A stretch of 64,000 nucleotides of DNA from Agarophyton chilense (lineage: Eukaryota > Rhodophyta > Florideophyceae > Gracilariales > Gracilariaceae), in the NCBI GenBank assembly GCA_030374765.1, contig JARGXX010000109.1, forward strand, positions 124,001 to 188,000. The letters run 5' to 3'. Position 1 is the stretch's first letter, and each line of letters starts with the position of its first letter. Below the pieces are notes generated by a model that saw only the letters and a program-made list of their open reading frames with translations, did not search any database and was not told where the DNA came from. This document shows positions 1-9,863 of the stretch, piece by piece. Position numbers and translations under genes: made by a program.

Positions 1-228
1 ATCATACGAGTCGTATTTGACAGTTTGCACAAAAATGCGGGAACGGATGGAACACGATGTCAAATCAGGGCGCTGGCACTCGTCGAGAAATGTCTTGAAA
101 TGTCCAAAAACACCTGGAAACGAGCATTCGCATCATCGGGTCTTGTTAGTATTGCTGAACAAGCCTTGCACAGTGAAAGCGTGGATGTACGAGAAGGTGC
201 AGCAAGAGTACTGCACATGTTACGCTGA
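1..228 (+). CDS. C-terminal end of an ARM/HEAT-like repeat protein (partial)
   Basis: The frame is open from the first base of the window to a TGA at 226-228, giving the last 75 residues of a protein whose start lies outside. The visible part is helical, with a pattern typical of armadillo/HEAT solenoids: a segment with ALALVEKCLEMS, then an ASSGLVSIAEQAL helix and a final VREGAARVLHML helix just before the stop. This suggests the end of an alpha-solenoid scaffold. Which ARM protein it is cannot be told from this short tail, so no function is proposed. Confidence 0.55.
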   Translation: MIRVVFDSLHKNAGTDGTRCQIRALALVEKCLEMSKNTWKRAFASSGLVSIAEQALHSESVDVREGAARVLHMLR

Positions 229-340
229 ACACGTACTTGGCACAGAGTAATTTAAACTAATACAATAAGCGCTGCGGAAAACAGCTGTTTTTGAGTGAGG
301 CATTCATCGGAATCGAAAAGTGGACAGCATGTGACTGCAT

Positions 341-949
341 CTAATCGATTTCCCGCGCGTCAATGTCGATAGTTGCGGAGGATGGGTCTTTCACGGAAAA
401 GTCCCCTGTCTTCTCTGTTTGAAAGACAGTTCCACAAACGGCGCAATTCACAGACTGCCCCTTTAGTCCAGTTACAGTCGCCCCACAAGAAGAACATGTA
501 CCCTGTACTAGCTGACGACTAATCCACCATCTAAACCCCAGTATAGCAACTACCGGGACCACGGTGAGCACCGCAAACAATATGAGAAAAGAATCGAAGA
601 TAATTCCAATTCGTCCTGTGAGCACAAGCCAAACGAGAGTTCCCCACAATAACACTTGACCAGAAGGGCTTTGCAAAAAACGGCCAGTGGCTATCAGCAC
701 GTCTGCCACTTTGTATTTACGGTTTCGGTTGTCGTTAAATGTACATCTTGGCGTCATCCAGCATTGCCGACATTTTCTCACGGGAACCGTGCTTGGGCCG
801 AACCGAGGCGCGCATCGGTTGCTTTTGTAAAAATGAGGCCGAGTTATGCAGAAGACTTGGGCGCTGGAGCGAACGTCAGTGCGAAAGAGAGTTGGTGGGG
901 CTTGAGCTGTTGGCACGAACAAAGCGCATGGCGCTAATGCAGACCACAT
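341..949 (-). CDS. Putative plastid membrane protein with C-terminal zinc ribbon
   Basis: A 202-residue protein. Residues 1 to about 65 are rich in Ala, Ser, Arg and Pro with almost no acidic residues, as in a plastid transit peptide. Two hydrophobic segments follow at about 97-118 and 121-140. A soluble zinc ribbon comes next, with two CxxCG knuckles (Cys152/155 and Cys169/172). The tail is acidic (IDIDAREID). The order leader, two membrane helices, zinc ribbon resembles small uncharacterised plastid/cyanobacterial membrane proteins; that comparison is from memory and the biochemical role is unknown. The start at 949 is the first ATG of the open frame and supplies the leader. It is transcribed away from the Rpn3 gene. 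Confidence 0.65.
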   Translation of the reverse strand: MWSALAPCALFVPTAQAPPTLFRTDVRSSAQVFCITRPHFYKSNRCAPRFGPSTVPVRKCRQCWMTPRCTFNDNRNRKYKVADVLIATGRFLQSPSGQVLLWGTLVWLVLTGRIGIIFDSFLILFAVLTVVPVVAILGFRWWISRQLVQGTCSSCGATVTGLKGQSVNCAVCGTVFQTEKTGDFSVKDPSSATIDIDAREID

Positions 950-1625
950 ATCGACGCGTTGGTGCGATGCAGCGACCTTGCGTCGATTTGCACAAGCACA
1001 CAGGAGTAGTTCTCACTTGAAAGATCAGGGAGCTAATCGGACAGTAGCCAAAGAATGCAAAGAATGAGTTACGAACGAGTCGAATTCGTAACTGAAGAGC
1101 AGTTGAGAGATTTTGCGCGATTTATGTTGACGCGAAAGCGTTCTATACCGAGCATTCGCCCATGCAGGATAACGGTGATGAGCCGAGGTAGCGCGCTCTA
1201 GACTAGAGAGGGAAGGAGGCGCTCGTTGAGATATCGCCTCAACGACCGGAGATTTTTAGGAATGGCGGAGATGGAGGAGAGCCTTTTCGCCATTCATTTG
1301 CGGCGGCAAAGCATGCTGAGCGATTCTTTTGATCTCTGGTGGAACGCCTGTGGTGATGAGGGAATCCGCCCCGGCATTAATTTCAAATTGATCAGTCAGG
1401 CTGGTAGTTGATTCTCTCCTTCGGCTGGAAGCCAGCGCTGAACACAGTACCAGTTGCCAGCGCGCGGCTTGTCGAGGAATCGGCTGCCACGCCGCAACAC
1501 GCCCATCGGTCCTACCGTTCTGCAGGCAACACACTACGGAAGGTGCATCGACTCAAGATCGCTGAATCTGCTCTGCCCTCCTACATCGCCCAGCTCGTAC
1601 GCCTGTATTGAACTCAAACTCTATA
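950..1625. other. Intergenic region between zinc-ribbon gene and rpn3
   Basis: No convincing gene is seen here. The stretch should hold the two divergent promoters. The only clear local structure is a 13-base palindrome (CTCTAG-A-CTAGAG, 1196-1208). Short open frames in it have no recognisable composition or motif. Confidence 0.5.
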
Positions 1626-3302
1626 ATGACGAAGGATATGGAAATGCCTGATGTTTCGAAACGCAAGGAATCAAGTGCAAAGGAGTCCAGCGATGCTGAC
1701 AAGCCGGTTAAGATCGCTGTGAAGGTTGTGAGTCCTACTGAGACGCTCGCGACAGGTATGTTTTGTTTCGTGCTTTTTCGTGTTTGCCACGCACGACTTC
1801 TTCATCTATCCTTTTGTTTCTAACAATTCGCTTTGTGTGCAAAAGATATTCGGCGGAACGTTGGTATAATCGACAAGGCCGTGCAGGCAAAGGAATTGCG
1901 TTTGTTAGCTCGTGTTATGCGCAGTACTGGAAACATTCGTAGCCGCCTCTCAGTCAACGTCCTCACAAGAGCTGTCACATGCTACATTCCAGATCAGTAC
2001 CCACACAAAATATCTGCACTAAAGGCGTTAAAGGCTATGCCCTTGAAGCCCACTAGTGACGCACCCATGGATGTCGATCACATCAAACCGGACTCTGACG
2101 CTAATAAGATGGAAACTGATGTTATCAAATCGACCCCTTCCAACTACGAAATGCTTGCATCACCCTCCCCATCATCGGTACCAGAGGTGTCTGCATACCT
2201 TCATTTGCTCGTTATTTTGGTCTTGATTGATAACAAGAGTCTTTCAGATGCTGTGAAGATGAGTGCCGCGCTTGTTGATTCCCTATCCGCGTTTAACCGT
2301 CGCACGTTGGATGAAATCAACTCACGTGCATACTTTTACTACGCTCGAGCTGTCGAGCTTACGGGCCCGATCGCCCCGATTCGCGCAGAGTTACTTGCTG
2401 CGTACCGTACAGCTACCTTGCATCATGATGCCCCAAGCCAAGCTGTTCTTCTCAATCTATTGCTGCGAAACTATATTACCTACCATCTCTACGACCAGGC
2501 TGACAAGCTTCTTTCCAGGACAACGTTTCCGGAAACAAGAAGCAACAACCAACTTGCTCGGTATCTGTACTACACAGGACGCGTTAAAGCCGTCCAATTG
2601 GATTATTCTGAGGCGTTGTGGAATTTGCAACAGGCACTGAGAAAAGCTAGTCAGACATCGGGTTTGGGTTTCAGAATTTCGGCCCAGAAGTTTGTCATCA
2701 TCGTTCAACTCTTGACAGGAGAGGTGCCCACCAGAGATGTGTTTAGGCAAAGTCAAATGCAATCTGCGCTGCGTCCGTATTTGCAAATTACCCAAGCCGT
2801 CAGAAATGGTGGTATGCAGAAGTTCAAGCAGGTGCTCGAAGCTTCGGCCGATGATTTCGAAGCTGACGACACAATGTCTCTTATTAATCGACTTCGTCAC
2901 AATGTTATTAAGACGGGGTTGCGAATGTTAAGTTCTTCTTATTCAAGAATCACAATATCGGAAATCTGTAAGCGTTTACATCTGGATTCTCCAGAAAACG
3001 CTGAAGGGGTTGTCGCCAAAGCAATTCACGATGGCGTAATTGATGCCGTAATCGATCATGACGGTGGATTTGTGAGATCTAACGAGACAACAGATGTATA
3101 TTCCACAACGGAACCGTCAGATGCATATCATACGCGTATTCAGTTTTGTCTAAACATTTATAATGACGCTGTTCGTGCTATGCGATTCCCGGAAAAGAAA
3201 GATGATGAAGAAACACCTGAGCAGCGCCGTGAAAGATTGAAGGAACAGGAAGAACTTGCGAAAACTTTAGCAGAAGAAGATGACGACGACTTCGAACCGT
3301 AA
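1626..3302 (+). CDS. RPN3: 26S proteasome non-ATPase lid subunit Rpn3 (PSMD3), one intron
   Basis: Join 1626-1755 and 1846-3302; the 90-bp intron 1756-1845 (GTATGT...AAAG) is phase 1 and the spliced product is 528 residues, the usual Rpn3 length. Exon 1 carries a short charged N-terminus. The body is helical TPR-like repeats with family-typical stretches (FNRRTLDEINSRAYFYYARA, LLRNYITYHLYDQADKLLS). A PCI/winged-helix module follows at about 395-460 (KTGLRMLSSSYSRITISEIC) and the C-terminus is acidic and Lys/Glu-rich, as in other Rpn3 proteins. Rpn3 is a structural subunit of the 19S regulatory particle lid and holds the lid together through its PCI domain. The start at 1626 is the first ATG in frame upstream of the splice donor. 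The gene converges on the AlgH-family gene with 165 bp between the stops. Confidence 0.93.
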
Positions 3303-3467
3303 TCAGTACGAATCGTTCTGAGATCAGACGGTTTAAGAGTAAAATAGCTTTGTGAATCACTGGAATTTTGGCTACCAGGGTATGTATCGTACATTGCGCT
3401 CGTTACTGCCTTTTTCTGGGGATCAGGATTTCTGGATTTCTTAGGGTAACTAACGAACGTGTGTGGT

Positions 3468-4477
3468 CTAAGTTTCCGATTTTTCATCCTCACGACCCTG
3501 TTCCAAGACTTGATTTGCGATCGCTGCGAAAGGATGCCCTTGGCTTTCCATAATCTCGATCCATAGCGGTTTTGGTAATTGTAGGCAGTGTTTGAGAGCG
3601 AAGTGTTTGCTTGCGGATATACAGAACCAGCTGCCTTCATCAACTTCGCGCTCTAGCTCTCCTTGTTTCCATCGAATACAGCCTGCAAACAGACGCACTG
3701 ATGACATTTCGGTTTGTGGGACCCGAGCTAGCATTTGCAAGGCATCACTAATGTAGACTCCATGGAGAGGTTGCAGAATAGAAAGCCCATGGAGCAAAGC
3801 AATGTCGCCGTGGAGGGCGGTAAGAATACCATAATCCGAAACATCTGGGCCTCCTGCATATACTGGTTCTGTAGCCAATGCGGTGGTGCCCAATGCTGAG
3901 CTTCGGCCGAACATGCCTGCCGACTCTAGCTCCGCTGCAGTCCCTTTAAAAGGGCGGTTCAGTACCAAACCCGTTGCTCCGTCATCTTCACTATATGAGG
4001 TTAGAAAAACTACTGCCTGTGTTAGGTAGGGCGCAGTTCGGCGGTAGTAAGCCGGGTGTGAAGCTAGGAAACACCCAGGTTCTGGTAAAGCAAGCTGTCG
4101 CAGAATTGGGAATCAAAAATTTGTACTAGTGTTAACATAGATGTAGCGCCCACGGCTTGTTTGCGTTGAACCAGGATGGAAACACTTACCGCGTGAGCCC
4201 AATGTCCCTTTCTATGTGCATTATTCTTGGTGTTTTCCAATGCCGCGACAGAACCTGCAACTAAGGCGGCCCGAAACTCACGCCAATCGCGATTTGGCAC
4301 GTCAGGTTGTTCGTTTTGCCCAAGATCGTCTTTGATGTGCATGACGGTGCACGCAAGGCTCAGGCTTTTGCGCTGTTGAGAGAGGTGGCAACGCTTTGAG
4401 AGACCTATACGGCTTGAGATTGTGTAAAACGGAGGCAGTGTAATGGGAGCCGCAAACCCCGTTTGATGTGGAGCCAT
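3468..4477 (-). CDS. AlgH/UPF0301 (DUF179) family protein, plastid-type leader, one intron
   Basis: Complement of join 3468-4094 and 4190-4477. Splice donor GTAAGTG follows position 4190, the acceptor CAG precedes 4094, and the 95-bp intron is phase 0; the product is 304 residues. Exon 1 gives a basic, Ser-rich leader and the plant-like lead-in motif DWREFRAALVA. Exon 2 begins at the core domain (LALPEPGCFLAS) and contains the diagnostic GLVLNRP at about 138-144, a GGP...LHG segment and the LEREVDEGSWF motif. The family occurs in bacteria, cyanobacteria and plastid-bearing eukaryotes. Its biochemical function is not established despite the historical AlgH (alginate regulator) name. A plastid location is inferred from the leader. 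Confidence 0.88.
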
Positions 4478-4581
4478 TCTACATGCAGACTATGTGCAAG
4501 GGGTGTGGTGTCGCTGGAAAGTGTCGAGTGTGTCTTTGGCTTTAGTTTGGAGAGTTTGAGTAGCTACTCGTCTCCTTCGGA

Positions 4582-5034
4582 ATGGTGCAGAGTGAGCGAT
4601 TTGAAAAGATAACTTCTCGGTTACGCGAGACCTTGCGTGGAGCCGGAAGGCACAAGCAGCCGAGCGAAATGGAAGATTGTATACGAAGCTGGAAAGGGTT
4701 ACATCTAACTAGACAGAGGTGTGGTGCAGTGCCGGTATTGCGGGATCCAACCTCGTTTGCACTTAGAATTGCAGCCCACCAATCAAATGTATCTGCCATG
4801 AAAAATCTATCTCCTGCGCCGTTTCACAGTTCGCTCGCCGTTTGCTCTTCCAGTCCACGCAGTTCGTTTTACTTTCTACAATCGTTTGTGCACTACTACT
4901 GCCTTGTATTCTCGGATTTCGATGCCCTTGCAAGCTTTGACGAAAAACTTCAATCACAAATTTTCATCGTTTTCTTTTTGAAGAATGGCTCAATGATCGC
5001 GAAGCTTCAGTTCATTGAAGCTCCGAATAGGTAA
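4582..5034 (+). CDS. Doubtful 150-codon open frame
   Basis: An ATG-started frame of 150 codons lies in the gap between the AlgH-family gene and the glycosyltransferase. The first 70 residues are charged (Lys, Arg, Glu) and look coding-like; the rest turns Ser/Phe-rich and looks like chance sequence. It could be the first exon of a small gene or nothing. No family is recognised and no splice pair stands out. The remainder of 4478-5573 shows no other feature. Confidence 0.22.
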   Translation: MVQSERFEKITSRLRETLRGAGRHKQPSEMEDCIRSWKGLHLTRQRCGAVPVLRDPTSFALRIAAHQSNVSAMKNLSPAPFHSSLAVCSSSPRSSFYFLQSFVHYYCLVFSDFDALASFDEKLQSQIFIVFFLKNGSMIAKLQFIEAPNR

Positions 5035-5573
5035 AGTCATTTTCTAGCGGTGCAGACCGAGATGGAAATCATTGCCATCGGCTGCATCTCCAATGTGTCA
5101 CTGTCAGTGGACCAGAAAGGAGACTGAAACCGAAGAACAGCTCTCCATCACTCCCCTATTAAACGACGCTGCGTCGAAAAATAAGGCCTCCACTAACACA
5201 GTTAAGTTCGACAGATCATTCTGACATGGGCAACTTCTAGAACAACCAAAATTAGCATCTCCCCTCCCTGCATTGAATGAATAGCGCGAAACCTATCATG
5301 TCGGCAACAGGGACTTTGCTCGGAACGTAGCCGGGGTCGTTCGAAAAATTTTGGCGCTCGATTGTCAGAACAAAACGAACAGCTGAGACGGAGAAAAAAA
5401 GTGCCCAAAACATCCCGTTACATCTTTTGCGCGAAGGACATAGTGTCTCAATTTGGGTCTTCTACAAAGCTTAGGGGGCTCGGATGTCCGCCGCAACTGT
5501 TAAGATGGCATCTCGCCTTCGTCGTGGACTGCTGATGTTTATGGAGTACTGGTATCAGTTCAAAAGCTCTCGT

Positions 5574-7607
5574 TCAATTCTCGTAATAGCAAAAGTCTCC
5601 GTCTATGTTGAAGCCGCGTACACCACGATGACGAAGTACTCCATAAGCTAATTCTGGATTTTTCTCAAAGCTGAACGACCCAACATAAAGCACAAGCGGT
5701 TCTATTTTGGTAGAACATCTAGGACAACTTCCTGGTTCCATCGGCCGGAAGTAATCCGAACTAAATAAATGAACTAAAGCACCGTTGCTCTGTTTACACA
5801 CATTTCCGTTCACCGAACCTTTGCTTTTCAAATGGCAACTAAGCTTCATCAGAGCAGATCCGGATTGCTGTGATTTCTGCTCCAGCATTGCCATGACGCG
5901 CCTGAGCAAGGAAAACACGCGTGTATTGGGGCGAGCAAATATAATGGCTGTTGATATGAATGAGTTGTCTACAGCCAGCTGAGCGAGTTCCGGCATCATC
6001 GGTAGGATCGCCATGTCCATGCCCTTCAAGTAAAATGTGAAGTACTTCCACGGCGGCTTTTGGAACACAGTAGCAGGTTCTATACTAAGAACTTCCTTCT
6101 TCAGTTGCAGCATTTCATACAATACTTGATATCTGGCAAGCTCTTTGAATGTACCATAGTCAGAGGCCGTAGATTTGTCGAATTCAGACAGATATACCGG
6201 CAATCCTCGGGTGATGCAATACCGATATAAATCATCGTCCAAAGCTGCTATAATGAGCCATGAAAAGATGCCTGTAGCTCGCATTGAACAAGCTAGTTCG
6301 TTGATAAGAAGCCTTTCTGAGAAGTCCCCAACAACAAGAAAGACGGTTTCTGTTCCCGTGGCAGAAGAGACTACTTGAAGTAGGTGACGCTGTGTAAGAG
6401 GCAAACCGAATAAGCCTCGGCCGTCGTCTTCATCTACAGATCCTGATATTATGAAACGGTTGTGTTGTTCGCTCCCGTAGTTCTTGCTCAGTAGCCCACA
6501 TAGAATCGTACGAGAATGGTTCACGATGAACGGATCATTCAGGGTGGAAAGAACGAACGGAGAGTGCTCGCATCTACAAGACGACGGCCTGACCCTTCGG
6601 AAGAGGCAGAGGCCGTTCATTTCAAAACAAGAAGCTAGCTTTAGTGGAGCGTGTAACGCTGTACCCATCTGTTGCTCAAATGAGCCATGTGAAGAAGCCA
6701 AGTATGAGTTGATAAATGTTTCAAACTTCTCTCGAGATCCATCGCTCCAGAACTGATTTTCTGATGTTCTCACGCCTTTCACTAGATGGTAGTTATGCGT
6801 CACATGTACCAGGGTAACAGCTTCCGATAGATCAACAACAGATCGCCATCCCTCGATAATGCTTTGATGCGTAAGCCAGTTGTCATACCTCCCTCTTCCG
6901 AAAATAAACTTCGGAACTGTGGCTTTCAATAAAGGACCAGGAGACGTGTCCCACACCCATAAATCAATACCACCATACGTATGTAAAGTGCCCTCAGAGC
7001 GCGCCTTCTTAACAGCTTGTTGTCGCATCGAACGTCTTAATAGAGAATTAGGACGGTACGGAGTAGAGAATACATCCCATCTTGCCGCAATACCAAGCCA
7101 ACCGGGTGCGAAATCAGTTTGCAGTTTTCGGACGGCGTAGAGAAAGTCGTCAAACAAGAGAATGTCGGCGTTGAGGAAAACCACAATTTCGGCCGATGAA
7201 GAATTTATAACATGGAGCATAGAGTTCAGCATCGGTACTTGCAGAAAGCTATGGTCGATATTGCGCTCGTGATGCAAGCGATATTTGGCACATACTCGTG
7301 CATAACCGGCACCATCTCCAAGAAGGGTGATGCGAGGGCGTGGGTTTAGTTGAGTCCATGACTTTATGGCGCGAATTTGAGCGTCGTTATCAGTACCAAC
7401 AAACGGTTTTGGTGATGTAAAAAAGTGAAGCGAGGGTAGGGTTTCTAGCCCCAGGTGTAGCGAGGTCCCGTGTAATACAGATGCACGGATATGGTAGTGA
7501 TGAACTCTGCGTACGAGCACTAGGAAAGTTGATAAAAATACGGCAAGATAGGTGCATAAAGCGGATCGGAATGGAACAAGACGCGTTTGAGATGAACGGC
7601 GGATCAT
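5574..7607 (-). CDS. Two-domain type II glycosyltransferase (Golgi-type)
   Basis: A 677-residue protein with a short basic N-terminus and one membrane anchor at about 15-33, the layout of Golgi type II glycosyltransferases. The first lumenal part (about 60-330) has a GT-A style core: FFTSPKPFVG, an ITLLGDG strand, FLNADILLFDDF with an NAD triplet in the DxD position, and a late GRGRYDNWLTHQSI segment. The second part (about 410-640) resembles nucleotide-diphospho-sugar transferases of the GT77-like group: YRYCITRGLPVYLSE, ELARYQVLYEMLQ, then a strand ending SIEPATVF where those enzymes normally have an acidic DxD, followed by KPPWKYF. The second domain may therefore be altered or non-catalytic. 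It probably acts on cell-wall or secreted glycans; donor and acceptor are unknown. Confidence 0.72.
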   Translation of the reverse strand: MIRRSSQTRLVPFRSALCTYLAVFLSTFLVLVRRVHHYHIRASVLHGTSLHLGLETLPSLHFFTSPKPFVGTDNDAQIRAIKSWTQLNPRPRITLLGDGAGYARVCAKYRLHHERNIDHSFLQVPMLNSMLHVINSSSAEIVVFLNADILLFDDFLYAVRKLQTDFAPGWLGIAARWDVFSTPYRPNSLLRRSMRQQAVKKARSEGTLHTYGGIDLWVWDTSPGPLLKATVPKFIFGRGRYDNWLTHQSIIEGWRSVVDLSEAVTLVHVTHNYHLVKGVRTSENQFWSDGSREKFETFINSYLASSHGSFEQQMGTALHAPLKLASCFEMNGLCLFRRVRPSSCRCEHSPFVLSTLNDPFIVNHSRTILCGLLSKNYGSEQHNRFIISGSVDEDDGRGLFGLPLTQRHLLQVVSSATGTETVFLVVGDFSERLLINELACSMRATGIFSWLIIAALDDDLYRYCITRGLPVYLSEFDKSTASDYGTFKELARYQVLYEMLQLKKEVLSIEPATVFQKPPWKYFTFYLKGMDMAILPMMPELAQLAVDNSFISTAIIFARPNTRVFSLLRRVMAMLEQKSQQSGSALMKLSCHLKSKGSVNGNVCKQSNGALVHLFSSDYFRPMEPGSCPRCSTKIEPLVLYVGSFSFEKNPELAYGVLRHRGVRGFNIDGDFCYYEN

Positions 7608-8141
7608 AGTTTAATTCCAAACGATTGTACTCCGCGTCGAGCGCGAAGCTTCTCTGTCGTCGAATTCACGTAATAATTCTGTATCCACATTCATCCTGGA
7701 CGCCGCACGTAAAACGCAAAAGAAAACCCGAGAAAATTGCAACGGTCGCACACTCGTCACCAGTCGTCACGTCGACGGCCGAAATGAACAGCCACACGAC
7801 GACGAACGCTCAGCGCGGAAACCGATCATCACAGTCATAGTCAACATCAGCGTGTCTACTGCTTTTTGCTTCTTCACGACCTTTGGAGAAAAATCTGCCC
7901 AGAACCGTTGTGATTGGCTTGGTTGGCATCAGACCCCGACACGTGAACACATGTAACCTGTCCCAAGCGAAACATATTGGTCCCGTTTGTTTGCATTGTA
8001 CCCGCTTCCAGCAGCAGTCCGGCAATGCGGTCATTGTCTTCGCCGTGCTCGCGAGCTTTCCTTGCTCGCGACCGCGGCTTCTAAGAGGCACTTGAACTCG
8101 CATTTCTCAATTCTTTACAAAGCTCTTAATCAGCCTTGCAG
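7608..8141. promoter_or_regulatory. Divergent promoter region, glycosyltransferase / AAA ATPase
   Basis: 534 bp separate the two start codons, which face away from each other, so both promoters must lie here. No TATA box is obvious at a convincing distance. Open frames on both strands in this stretch overlap one another and carry no recognisable motif, so I treat them as chance. Confidence 0.4.
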
Positions 8142-9863
8142 ATGGTGGCTTCTGTGCGCTTTATTTCGCCGCACTTGGGATCCGTAGCCGCGAGACTGCG
8201 ATGCATTTTGTTTCGTTCCCCATTTTTAGTCAGGACGTTTTCCCTAAGGGCCCGAGAAGCCGTTTATCGGATTCGCTTGAAAACACTCGAGGCACGGATC
8301 GGGCTTCGGGATACGATTCAGAAAGCTTCCGCACCAGTCTTCCTTCCGATCATTGGTGCTTCGGCAACTACTCTGGCTCTTTGTCAACATGCCTTCTGCG
8401 ACGCTCAGCTGCATGGAATCACGTGGCCATCTCTTCTAAAACAACTTCGAGATGCCGAGCAGTCTCATTCGCTTCAGTCCGGATTTACAGCTGTTAGGCG
8501 TCCACTATGTGAAAACACCCACTCTTGGTCTTTTAATCTCACGTTCCCCATTTCTGAAAAGGCGGATATATACGCATTGCTTACTACGCTCGCGAAAGCC
8601 CTAGCGAGTGAAACATCGCAGTCGCCGCGAATGGACATTGACGAAAGCCCGACACGCACTGTGCTCACCATAAGTCATGATGCGTTTCAGTTACAAGTTT
8701 CTGTGCCTCGCTTGGGTGGCTTTGACAGTTTTATCGCCGTGGAATTTCTTCGAGCTGGCCCAGATGCAACATTTTCACAGACCGAAGTTGACGCTCTGAT
8801 CCAGGCTTATACAATTTGTCAAGTAGCTCCTCAACACGAAGATGGTTTGTTGGATGGAAAGAACAGTGTTGATTATGGGCCACAAACAGTTTTGGACAGA
8901 GAGAGAGCCCGGTCACCCCATATATCCATACCTTATGACCAGAGGGATGCCCGGTCTAGTGCATGGGACAAACTGCTCGAGATGGGTGTTGAAGTGTTTG
9001 ATGGGATGTCGTCCGAATTGACCTGGGACGCTTTAGCAGGCTATGAAGACGTTAAGAAGAGAATCGATGATACGCTGACACTGCCTCTAAAACATCCTCA
9101 GGTCTACGAGTCAATTGTGAGAGGAACGAGGGAGCGATTTGAATCAAACTTGCCAAAAGCTATTCTTTATGAAGGACCTCCAGGCTGTGGGAAGACGCTG
9201 TCAGCGAAGATACTAGCGGCCAGTATAGGGGTGCCGTTCGTGCATATTCCTCTTGAGACTATTTTGAGTAAGTACTATGGCGAAACTACGAAGAAGTTAG
9301 CCGACATCCTCCAGACGGCCAACGAGCTGGGTACATGTGTGGTGTTCATCGATGAGTGTGATTCCATAGGACTAAGCCGGAATTCATCTACCGAGATTCA
9401 CGAAGTTACAAGGCGAACGCTAAGCGTGCTCTTGCGACACATTGATGGAATGGATGGTCCGCAGAACAGCATTCTATTGGCAGCGACAAACCATAAAGAA
9501 GACATCGACCCCGCTCTAATGTCTCGTTTTGATGTGGTGGTTTCGTTTCCTCTTCCCGATATGGATACACGAGCTGCGATATTGGCACTTTACGCCAAGC
9601 ATCTTACCAAGGATGAATTGCGAAGGATTGCGAAGGATTCAGACGGGTTCTCAGGAAGAGAGCTGCTTGATGTGTGCGAGGAGGCTGAAAGGACACATGG
9701 CGGAAGTGTGCTGAGAAACAATCTACAGGATACTAGAAAAGTAGGCTTGCCGATAATTGATGAATATCTCTCCGCGATTCGACGAAAAGCTCCACACGTG
9801 GTAGGCAGACAAGATCACATGAGAGCGAGGATAGGAAGACCAGCTCAGTCTTTGGCGACATGA
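8142..9863 (+). CDS. Organelle-targeted AAA ATPase
   Basis: 573 residues from the first ATG at 8142. The N-terminus is Arg-rich and free of acidic residues (about 1-45), like a mitochondrial or plastid presequence, and is followed by a hydrophobic segment with FLPIIGASATTLALCQ. A variable middle domain leads to a single classical AAA module: lead-in LAGYEDVKKRIDDTLTLPLK, Walker A GPPGCGKT at about 346, pore-loop region ILSKYYGE, Walker B VVFIDECD at about 400, sensor-1 ATNHKED at about 447, an SRFD arginine-finger region and GFSGRELLDVCEEAER as the sensor-2 helix. It most resembles plant-type organellar AAA proteins of unknown substrate. ATP-driven remodelling or extraction at an organelle membrane is inferred. 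Confidence 0.82.
   Translation: MVASVRFISPHLGSVAARLRCILFRSPFLVRTFSLRAREAVYRIRLKTLEARIGLRDTIQKASAPVFLPIIGASATTLALCQHAFCDAQLHGITWPSLLKQLRDAEQSHSLQSGFTAVRRPLCENTHSWSFNLTFPISEKADIYALLTTLAKALASETSQSPRMDIDESPTRTVLTISHDAFQLQVSVPRLGGFDSFIAVEFLRAGPDATFSQTEVDALIQAYTICQVAPQHEDGLLDGKNSVDYGPQTVLDRERARSPHISIPYDQRDARSSAWDKLLEMGVEVFDGMSSELTWDALAGYEDVKKRIDDTLTLPLKHPQVYESIVRGTRERFESNLPKAILYEGPPGCGKTLSAKILAASIGVPFVHIPLETILSKYYGETTKKLADILQTANELGTCVVFIDECDSIGLSRNSSTEIHEVTRRTLSVLLRHIDGMDGPQNSILLAATNHKEDIDPALMSRFDVVVSFPLPDMDTRAAILALYAKHLTKDELRRIAKDSDGFSGRELLDVCEEAERTHGGSVLRNNLQDTRKVGLPIIDEYLSAIRRKAPHVVGRQDHMRARIGRPAQSLAT

Noticed and set aside
7810-8103. 97-codon minus-strand and overlapping plus-strand frames in the divergent promoter
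   Set aside because: Overlapping frames on both strands, no motif, and the region must hold two promoters.
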